This document shows, piece after piece, positions 7,269 to 12,412 of a DNA stretch of 12,412 nucleotides; positions within the stretch are counted from its first letter, which is position 1, and each line of letters opens with the position of its first letter. The stretch is from positions 1 to 12,412 of the forward strand of contig JAJDES010000063.1 in assembly GCA_029259675.1 (NCBI GenBank), given 5' to 3'. Under the pieces are notes generated by a model, which ran no database searches, had not been told where the DNA came from, and worked only from the letters and a program-made list of their open reading frames with translations. The position numbers and the translations under genes are program-made. This DNA comes from Planctomycetota bacterium. Its GTDB lineage: Bacteria > Planctomycetota > UBA1135 > GCA-002686595.

Positions 7269-7415
7269 CGGAGTCCGCGCCACTCAGTCGGTCCGCAACG
7301 GATTCGAGACCCACCGCTCCCATCCAATACGAGCGGTCGCCGTCGTAGCAGAGCCCCCCCGCCCACTCACCTTCCCCAGCTAGTCCTCCTTCGAGGATCC
7401 TTGTTGACGCTGTCC

Positions 7416-8522
7416 ATGTTCGCTCTCCTCAACGACGACACGCAAAACTTGGTCGAGATCGCAACTTGGTTCGGCATCGGCCTGTGCCTGCTGCATTCGG
7501 CCATGTTCAGTGGCTTGAACCTCGCGCTGTTCTGCCTCAGTCGCATGCAGCTGGAGATCGAGTCCGAACAAGGCAGCCCGGAGGCCCACACGATCCTTGA
7601 GCTGCGCAAGGACGGCAACTTTCTATTGACGACGATCCTGTGGGGCAATGTCGGCGTGAATACGTTGCTCACGTTGCTTATGGATTCGGTGTTGTTCGGC
7701 GTGGCCGCCTTCGCCTTCTCGACCTTTGGAATTACATTCGTCGGCGAGATCATCCCGCAGGCCTACTTCTCCCGCAACGCATTGAAAATGGGCGCCCGCC
7801 TGGCACCGGTGCTGCGCTTCTATCAGAAGCTCTTTTGGATCGTGGCCAAGCCCAGCGCGAAACTGCTCGACGCCTGGCTCGGTGCGGACGGCACTCAATA
7901 CTTCCGCGAACAACACTTGCGGGCGGGGATGGAAGAGCACATGCACGCCGAGGAAGCCGACCTGGGACACCAAGAGGGCGCCGGCGCGCTCAACTTCCTT
8001 TCGTTGGACGACTTGCCGGTCATGGCCGAGGGCGAATTGGTCGACCCCAAGAGCGTGATTTCATTGCCCTGCCGCGTGGACCTGCCCACGATCCCCGAAT
8101 TCGCCTGCGATTCGAAGGACCCCTTCGTGGCGGCGGTGATGCTGTCGGAACGCAAGTGGGTCATCTTGACCGATGAGGATGAGGAGCCTCAATTGGTTCT
8201 CGACGCGGATGCGTTCTTGCGTGCGGTGCTCAGTCAAACGAGCGCACTCGACGCCTACCAATTCTGCCACCGCCCGATTGTGACCCGCGATCCCTCGGTG
8301 GCGATCGGAACCCTGTTGCGCCGCTTTGAGGTCGAACCCGAGCACGACGAGGACGACGTCATTGATCGCGACATTCTGCTCTTGTGGGGAGAGGAACGCC
8401 GGGTCATCACCGGAGCCGACCTCCTGGGCCGCCTTCTGCGAGGAATCGCCACCGACCCCACCGCAAAGATGCCGCGACACGAACCCTACAAGGACTCCAT
8501 ACCGGAAGTTCTTCCCGAGTGA
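7416..8522 (+). CDS. CNNM/DUF21 (CorC/HlyC-like) membrane protein with degenerate CBS region
   Basis: The product is 368 residues. The N-terminal CNNM transmembrane domain (about 12-155) is recognisable by FSGLNLALFCLSRMQLE (31-47), the second block DGNFLLTTILWGNVGVN (66-82), hydrophobic helices to about 108, GEIIPQAYFSR (110-120) and a last helix at about 131-154. Relatives are divalent-cation (Mg2+/Co2+) transporters or regulators of cation export in the inner membrane. The cytoplasmic part (about 210-345) looks like a CBS pair by shape only: VISLPCRVDLPTI, WVILTDEDEEPQLVLDADAFLRAVL, and a closing RRVITGADLLGRLLRGI similar to the usual VTLEDLLEEL helix. The C-terminal CorC_HlyC domain of longer relatives is absent. 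The tail is acidic. The start is uncertain: ATG at 7416, or in-frame TTG at 7401 or 7404, the latter 7 nt after GAGG. It appears monocistronic and divergent from the kinase. Family call is firm, ion specificity unknown. Confidence 0.88.
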   Translation: MFALLNDDTQNLVEIATWFGIGLCLLHSAMFSGLNLALFCLSRMQLEIESEQGSPEAHTILELRKDGNFLLTTILWGNVGVNTLLTLLMDSVLFGVAAFAFSTFGITFVGEIIPQAYFSRNALKMGARLAPVLRFYQKLFWIVAKPSAKLLDAWLGADGTQYFREQHLRAGMEEHMHAEEADLGHQEGAGALNFLSLDDLPVMAEGELVDPKSVISLPCRVDLPTIPEFACDSKDPFVAAVMLSERKWVILTDEDEEPQLVLDADAFLRAVLSQTSALDAYQFCHRPIVTRDPSVAIGTLLRRFEVEPEHDEDDVIDRDILLLWGEERRVITGADLLGRLLRGIATDPTAKMPRHEPYKDSIPEVLPE

Positions 8523-8583
8523 GGCGTTCGGGCGCTTGAATAGTTCGTTGGGCACTTAGCGCGGCGGCTCGCGAACAGCCCGG

Positions 8584-8607
8584 GCCAGAAACGGCCTTGA
8601 TTCTGGC
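8584..8607 (+). terminator. Possible terminator hairpin after the CNNM gene
   Basis: A perfect 7-bp stem GCCAGAA (8584-8590) with TTCTGGC (8601-8607) and a 10-nt loop, 61 nt after the stop codon. No T tract follows, so this is a weak call. The remaining bases of 8523-8731 should include the promoter of the next gene; no convincing -35/-10 pair is visible. Confidence 0.3.
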
Positions 8608-8731
8608 TGCATAACCCAGGTTTCAGGGGATTTGCGGGTTCATTAGCACATGCGCGAACTCGCGTGTGCGAGCTTGGCTTAAGCTAAACGGGTCTCCCAC
8701 TTTCCAATTGGGACCCACCCGGTATCGAAAC

Positions 8732-10012
8732 ATGCAGAAGCTCGCCACCCGCCTTCTTACCCTACTTGCCATCGGCTCGCCCGCCCTCGGACAGAGCGTG
8801 CACATCGTCGATGAAACGGGAAGCCCCGGCTCCTTCGCCCAAGTGAACGACGCGCTTGCCGTGGCCGCAGATGGAGACTTGGTGCTGGTCAAGCCGGGTC
8901 AGTACGCAGGCTTCACAATCAACGACTTGGCCGTGACGGTCGTCGCGGACGGCCCCGGCGTCCTATTTGCCTCAAACGGATTCTTCGGCTTGGTGACAGC
9001 CAGCGTTTTTGACCTGCCCGCGGGACGCGCCGTGAACATGGCGGGCTTTTCAGTCGAGCAAGTCGGCTGGCAGTTCGGTTTCCAGCTGCTGCTTGTGGAG
9101 GACTGTGATGGGCCGGTGATAGTGCGCGATTGCGATGTCTTGTCGGATACGCCCGGGGTGAGCGCCGCTCGCGTCAAAAACTCCACTGCCGTCAGTCTCG
9201 TCGATAGCTCCTTCGACACCGAATTCGGCTTCGGCTTCGACGGCACCGATGATGGCCACGCACTTTCGACGCTGGACTCGAATACATTTGTGTACGGGTG
9301 CACGTTGGTCAGCGGTCAAGGCCAGGAAGGCGACCACTTGAGCCCGCCGCCCTTCAACGATGGCTACAGAGGTCCCGCGGGATGGCGCGTTGCGGGCGGA
9401 TTCGGCCTGGGCATCGACTCCAACATTCAGGGCGGCATGGGCGGAATGGGCGGACTCGATTCGGGCGCCGGCTGCGGTAACGGGGGCATGGGCGGCCCGG
9501 GGTTGGAATTGCTCGCCGGCCTCGCGGCTCCGAGCGTCACGCTTTCGAATGTCGCGAGTGTGGGCGGATTGGGAGGGGAACCCGGCGTGGTCAACTTCGG
9601 CGGACCGGCCTGCGCCGAGGGCCTGCCCGGCCCCACTGAATTGGTATCGGCGGGCTCCATAACGGAAGAGACTTTCGTGACGAGAGCCCTCGAAACCGAA
9701 TACCTGGTGCGCGTGGGCCAGCAGAAGACGGAACACTTCATCGGAGCGCCCGGGGACTTGATCTGGCACATTTTCGGCTTCGAGGCCGCCGCCCCCACCT
9801 ATGTGCCCGAGCTGACCGGAGCCTTGGTTGTGGGGAGTCCCAACTTCCTTCGATTCCGCGGAGTCGTGCCGGCCTCAGGGCAAAAAACGCTATCCGTCAC
9901 CGTTCCGCCCAATGGCCTCGAATACGTTGTCCTGTACGAACAGGCCATCTTCTACGACTTCACGCGCTTCTACATCTCCAACCCCCAATTCTCCGTCATC
10001 CTCGACGACTGA
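8732..10012 (+). CDS. Secreted beta-helix-like protein with Gly-rich insert and planctomycete-type C-terminal domain
   Basis: The product is 426 residues with no recognised catalytic function. Residues 1-21 (MQKLATRLLTLLAIGSPALGQ) are a Sec signal peptide. About 22-195 has the pattern that opens right-handed parallel beta-helix proteins: a FAQVNDALAVAADGDLVLV segment, KPGQYAGFTI, then short repeating strand-turn units such as VTVVADGPGVLF, VIVRDCDV and VSLVDSSFDT. About 230-300 is Gly-rich and low complexity (NIQGGMGGMGG, GNGGMGGPG, GGLGGEPG) with two Cys. About 323-426 is a beta-rich domain resembling the C terminus of the protein at 3399: APGDLIWHIFGF, TLSVTVPPNGLEYVVLYEQA, and ISNPQFSVILDD at the end. 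Probably extracellular; beta-helices often bind or cut polysaccharides, but no lyase residues can be assigned. The ATG at 8732 starts the signal peptide; an in-frame GTG at 8666 gives a non-signal extension. No Shine-Dalgarno is visible. Flanked by a tRNA downstream on the same strand. Confidence 0.87.
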   Translation: MQKLATRLLTLLAIGSPALGQSVHIVDETGSPGSFAQVNDALAVAADGDLVLVKPGQYAGFTINDLAVTVVADGPGVLFASNGFFGLVTASVFDLPAGRAVNMAGFSVEQVGWQFGFQLLLVEDCDGPVIVRDCDVLSDTPGVSAARVKNSTAVSLVDSSFDTEFGFGFDGTDDGHALSTLDSNTFVYGCTLVSGQGQEGDHLSPPPFNDGYRGPAGWRVAGGFGLGIDSNIQGGMGGMGGLDSGAGCGNGGMGGPGLELLAGLAAPSVTLSNVASVGGLGGEPGVVNFGGPACAEGLPGPTELVSAGSITEETFVTRALETEYLVRVGQQKTEHFIGAPGDLIWHIFGFEAAAPTYVPELTGALVVGSPNFLRFRGVVPASGQKTLSVTVPPNGLEYVVLYEQAIFYDFTRFYISNPQFSVILDD

Positions 10013-10044
10013 GCCGTTCCCGGCCCAGCAGTAGACGAGCAACG

Positions 10045-10080
10045 ATTGGGAGGGCTGTCCTGGCATGGTCCCTAGGCAAT
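10045..10080 (+). terminator. Weak interrupted hairpin after the beta-helix gene
   Basis: ATTG (10045-10048) pairs with CAAT (10077-10080), and AGGG (10051-10054) pairs with CCCT (10070-10073), with internal loops between. It begins 33 nt after the stop codon. There is no T tract, so the terminator role is tentative. The rest of 10013-10230 shows no gene; a TTGACC at 10128-10133 could be a -35 for the tRNA, but no well-spaced -10 follows. Confidence 0.22.
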
Positions 10081-10230
10081 GAACGGGTCCACCTCTTCGT
10101 CGAGAAGCTCCGCCAACGAATTCCGGCTTGACCCCGCGTGCCCCCTCGGCCGGCTAAACACCCGCTAGTGCGAATCTCCCCACCTACTGGAAGTAGAACA
10201 ATCTAGTCCGGCAGGTAAACTGTCGCGCAG

Positions 10231-10307
10231 GCGCCCGTAGCTCAGCTGGATAGAGCACCGGATTTCTAATCCGGCGGTCACAGGTTCGAGTCCTGTCGGG
10301 CGTACCA
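10231..10307 (+). tRNA. tRNA-Arg (anticodon TCT)
   Basis: A full cloverleaf can be drawn. The acceptor arms are 10231-10237 and 10297-10303, with a G-U first pair. The D arm contains GCTCAGCTGGATAGAGC. The anticodon stem CCGGA/TCCGG (10258-10262, 10270-10274) holds the loop TTTCTAA with anticodon TCT at 10265-10267. The T arm is ACAGG-TTCGAGT-CCTGT. The discriminator is A and CCA is encoded (10305-10307). It reads AGA (and probably AGG) codons. It marks a visible shift to lower GC on its right, which fits tRNA-Arg genes being frequent integration targets. Confidence 0.97.
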
Positions 10308-10314
10308 TGCTTCC

Positions 10315-10346
10315 GCCTTGCAAAGCGCCGCAGGCGAGCGCAAGGC
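10315..10346 (+). terminator. Hairpin directly downstream of tRNA-Arg, probable tRNA terminator
   Basis: GCCTTGC (10315-10321) pairs with GCAAGGC (10340-10346), and inside it CGCC (10326-10329) pairs with GGCG (10333-10336) around a GCA loop; the internal loop is AAAG/AGC. It starts 7 nt after the CCA end. No T tract follows, so termination might need Rho, or the structure could belong to an integration junction instead. Confidence 0.42.
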
Positions 10347-10623
10347 AAGGGTCGAGCAAGCTGAGGCCTGAAACGATTGATAAAGCGGCCATTCGCGAGA
10401 AACGATTGTAAGGATTGGTGTCCGCATGGCGTGTTACAAGCAACCTTGTTTGGTACTGCTTCCACATCTCCAAGCCTCCCCGCTGCTGCATTTGAGCCGC
10501 TCCAAAGCGACGCTGCTCGCGAGATGCGTGATAACTTATTCCCTGATTACTTCGGGTGGAAGGCTCATAACATGTACAAGCTTGCTTTTGATAAGCTCCT
10601 GAGCGACTTATTGATAGGGTCCT

Positions 10624-10645
10624 GTCTGACCTTCAGAAGGCAGAC
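10624..10645. other. Stable bulged hairpin in gene-free DNA
   Basis: GTCTG (10624-10628) pairs with CAGAC (10641-10645), and CCTT (10630-10633) pairs with AAGG (10637-10640), with a single bulged A at 10629 and loop CAG. Nine pairs, no T tract. It could be a terminator, part of a small RNA, or a recombination site; nothing nearby decides this. Confidence 0.4.
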
Positions 10646-10845
10646 GATGTATACCGCTAACCCTGCAAGTCTGCGTGCGCGTGGACAAGGTGGCGCGGAG
10701 GTGGTGGAGACGCAGAGCTTTAGTCCGGCGTCAGCCGTGAAGCATTAGCGCACTCAATCTGGCTCTTACGGACTCGGTCACGAGAATGGCCCGCGAATGG
10801 GCTGGTAATGATCCAGTTACTGATGATCAAGCCATGAGCGCCGTC

Positions 10846-12411
10846 CTACTTCTTGCGCCGCTTCTCGCGATCGCTGACCCCGCGCTGATAATCCTGATTC
10901 CCCTTGCGAAAAATTTCACCGGCCGCCTCGGATTCTAGCGGCGAGAATTTGAGTGCATCTATAAACACCCCATTCCTGACAAGAGGCACATCTCTGCTTC
11001 CAGCCGCCGCAGAAAAAGCGTGTTCCAAGAGAATCCCCCTACGTCGTGGGCTCTTCTTTGCAGCCTCCATTGAAAGAGCCCGAACGCCTCGCGCCCGGGC
11101 CAGCTCCCGCAGCGCCGATATTGCTGCGCGAGAAACCGCGTCGTCAACATCCACCGCACGTTGACGCAGGCGCTGAAGCTCGTCGTCCGTCATCGATCGC
11201 CGTCCGGCGAGAATACAACCGGCGCGCCGAGACGCACTATCACTCGACTCCCACATTGCGTTGATCTGCTCCGAAAGCGCACAGTCGCAAACAGCGTCAG
11301 CCGCCGCCACCTCAAAATCTTCGGTGTCGCCCGCCCTGATCATCTCAACGAGATGCGCAGATGCTTGACCTGCGTCAAGCTCCACGAGAAGTCTCGGAAA
11401 CTGGTCGCGAGACTCCTCGTCGTGCTCGCGCGCTGCTCCTAAAGCAGCGTCGAAGGCACTCTCGGGGTCTATCTTGCTAAGCACTCTCACGGCCTCCAGA
11501 CGAGCCGCTCCGCGAAATGGATGTCTATCCATGCCAAATGCAATGGGCTCGATATATTGCCGAACCTCTTCTTCTGATCCGATCGAAGCAAACAGGGGGA
11601 CAACCAGTTCGAACTGTAAAGATCGTTCGGCGTCCAGCCTGTGTTCCCATGCCATCCTTGCAGCTTGTTCTTCCCAACCATCATGCCCAGCTAGGTCCGC
11701 GCACAGGCCAGGATCAAAGTGTCTCCCAAGATATTCTGCGACGGCCTCCAATGAAGCCGGTGTTCCAAAGCCGAGGATGAGACTTGGGAGACGGTCCGGG
11801 ACGCTGCCTTCCGATAGCCGTCGAATAATCCTCTGCTCGGTCACGCACTCCGGTTTTCCAAGGAGCCTGATCGCAATAGCCGCACTAAGAATGACGTCGT
11901 CAGTAACTTCGGCTTGTTTCAACGCTACAGCGATGGGTTCAAGAAAACGCGGGTCGCAAGTTAGCCCTGCTGCCAAAATCGTCCCAGGGCTCGCCGACTG
12001 CTTGTGGAACCTGTCCCAAAGATTCTCTACGGAGGAACTAGACAACGGATCTCCGTCTCGCCGCTCTTCGAATGGATAAGGAGAGATCGAAAGATCTGAC
12101 TCAATGGCCACCTTCATGACTGCCTCCCACTCACCCAGCAGCGTTAGAGAATGGATTGCCAAATACGCCTCAAAGTGGTGCATGTCCTCCTTCTTCTCTG
12201 CCAGGGCAATGGACTTCAGGAGTTCGACGGATTCAGCGTCCGCGTGCTTGTGCGCTTCGCGCAGTGCATCAATTCGACCGTACTGAACCTTGGATTTCAG
12301 CCCCTGTTTGACCCATTCAAGAAGCAGCGGGTCGCCTATCCTCTGCAAGACACGGAGAGCAGCCCGATCAACCGAGCTTGATGTAAGTCCCTCACGCTGA
12401 CCAATAGCCAA
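10846..12411 (-). CDS. HEAT-like helical repeat protein, 5' end cut by window
   Basis: The visible 521 residues run to the TAG at 10846; the frame stays open to the right edge, where only a TTG is available, so the N terminus is missing. The sequence is almost all amphipathic helix pairs in tandem, with units such as RAALRVLQRIGDPLLLEWV, ILSAAIAIRLLGKPECVTEQ, GAARLEAVRVLSKIDPESAF, FEVAAADAVCDCAL and DDAVSRAAISALRELARARG, typical of HEAT/Armadillo-type solenoids that serve as protein-binding scaffolds. The C-terminal tail is basic (GVSDREKRRKK). No signal peptide, membrane helix or catalytic motif is visible in this part. Base composition is lower in G+C than in the genes left of the tRNA (one counted line near 11581 is 53%), and AGA, TCT and ATA-type triplets look commoner, which suggests transfer. 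The missing N terminus could carry an enzymatic domain such as a P-loop NTPase; this cannot be known from the window. Confidence 0.78.
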   Translation of the reverse strand: MAIGQREGLTSSSVDRAALRVLQRIGDPLLLEWVKQGLKSKVQYGRIDALREAHKHADAESVELLKSIALAEKKEDMHHFEAYLAIHSLTLLGEWEAVMKVAIESDLSISPYPFEERRDGDPLSSSSVENLWDRFHKQSASPGTILAAGLTCDPRFLEPIAVALKQAEVTDDVILSAAIAIRLLGKPECVTEQRIIRRLSEGSVPDRLPSLILGFGTPASLEAVAEYLGRHFDPGLCADLAGHDGWEEQAARMAWEHRLDAERSLQFELVVPLFASIGSEEEVRQYIEPIAFGMDRHPFRGAARLEAVRVLSKIDPESAFDAALGAAREHDEESRDQFPRLLVELDAGQASAHLVEMIRAGDTEDFEVAAADAVCDCALSEQINAMWESSDSASRRAGCILAGRRSMTDDELQRLRQRAVDVDDAVSRAAISALRELARARGVRALSMEAAKKSPRRRGILLEHAFSAAAGSRDVPLVRNGVFIDALKFSPLESEAAGEIFRKGNQDYQRGVSDREKRRKK

Positions 12412-12412
12412 G

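Larger units (their letters stand above)
6681..7415. other. Long divergent intergenic region without a credible gene
   Basis: About 735 bases between the divergent kinase and CNNM genes. Several frames are open on both strands (for example minus strand to 7115 and 7366, plus strand 6727-7128), but their translations are rich in Arg, Trp, Cys and Pro and match nothing I know. It is unusually long for this window. It carries a 12-bp palindrome at 7195-7206, an inverted repeat enclosing a tandem duplication at 7218-7268, and a run of seven C at 7354-7360. It must hold the promoters of both genes; a small RNA or a decayed gene is possible. I saw no RNase P, tmRNA or SRP RNA signatures. Confidence 0.5.
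10308..10845. other. AT-richer gap without a recognisable gene, right of tRNA-Arg
   Basis: About 540 bases with lower G+C than the left part; the 60 bases from 10561 contain 25 G+C by count. One frame is open at 10377-10748 (+), but the 123-residue translation has no recognisable motif, no Shine-Dalgarno and an uneven composition, so I do not call it. Visible structure: a hairpin directly after the tRNA (10315-10346), the 10-mer GAAACGATTG twice (10370-10379 and 10399-10408), a bulged hairpin at 10624-10645, and an inverted TGATC/GATCA pair near 10809-10829 just after the stop of the minus-strand gene. A remnant of inserted DNA is plausible. Confidence 0.5.

Noticed and set aside
6661..7400. 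Housekeeping RNA (RNase P, tmRNA, SRP RNA) in the long gap
   Set aside because: I looked for their conserved cores on both strands and did not find them.
9425..9500. Possible repeat array in GGCGGNATGGGCGG-like sequence
   Set aside because: It is the coding sequence of the Gly-Met-rich insert, not a CRISPR array: no constant-length spacers and no perfect repeats.
9050..9769. Open frame of 239 codons on the minus strand
   Set aside because: It is complementary to the beta-helix-like gene; the translation is Ala/Arg/His-rich with no start context or motif.
10619..10626. Candidate second att site (GTCCTGTC matching the tRNA T arm)
   Set aside because: Only 8 bp match, and the match stops before the tRNA 3' end; this is expected by chance and too short for a tRNA-derived att repeat.
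10377..10748. Possible 123-residue gene right of the tRNA
   Set aside because: No motif, no ribosome binding site, and no protein-like pattern over its length; kept only as part of the gene-free stretch.

Overview
The window looks like a chromosomal segment of a GC-rich Planctomycetota-type bacterium. The basis is inference: secreted proteins with signal peptides and long beta-rich bodies, a eukaryote-like Ser/Thr kinase paired with a PP2C phosphatase, an M49 and an M64-like peptidase side by side, and mostly absent Shine-Dalgarno sequences. Other GC-rich lineages cannot be excluded without a marker gene.

Layout from left to right. (1) 2-799 (+): the 3' part of an M64 (IgA-peptidase-like) metallopeptidase homologue. 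The residues aligning with the zinc-binding HEFGH motif read SSFGA, so it is probably a pseudoenzyme. (2) 879-930: a strong hairpin with A and T tracts, the shared terminator of two convergent genes. (3) 954-3071 (-): a secreted, complete dipeptidyl peptidase III (M49) with HELLGH and EECRAE. (4) 3399-4385 (+): a secreted laminin-B/CBM-like protein. (5) 4489-5316 and 5322-6680 (both -): a PP2C phosphatase 5 nt behind a Ser/Thr kinase that carries four C-terminal zinc ribbons and an Arg in place of the VAIK lysine. (6) 6681-7415: a gap of about 735 bp without a credible gene but with palindromes and a short tandem repeat. (7) 7416-8522 (+): a CNNM/DUF21 membrane protein with a poorly conserved CBS-like cytoplasmic part. 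(8) 8732-10012 (+): a secreted beta-helix-like protein with a Gly-rich insert. (9) 10231-10307 (+): tRNA-Arg(TCT) with encoded CCA, followed by a hairpin. (10) 10308-10845: an AT-richer stretch without a gene. (11) 10846-12411 (-): the C-terminal 521 residues of a HEAT-like helical repeat protein that runs off the right edge.

Working relations. The kinase and phosphatase are almost certainly one operon and a reversible Ser/Thr phosphorylation module. The two secreted beta proteins (4 and 8) end in what I read as the same C-terminal domain of about 85-115 residues, a candidate surface-sorting or attachment module. The tRNA separates a GC-rich core-like part (left) from a segment of visibly lower GC (right), which suggests an island boundary. 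No integrase, transposase, CRISPR array or rRNA is visible.
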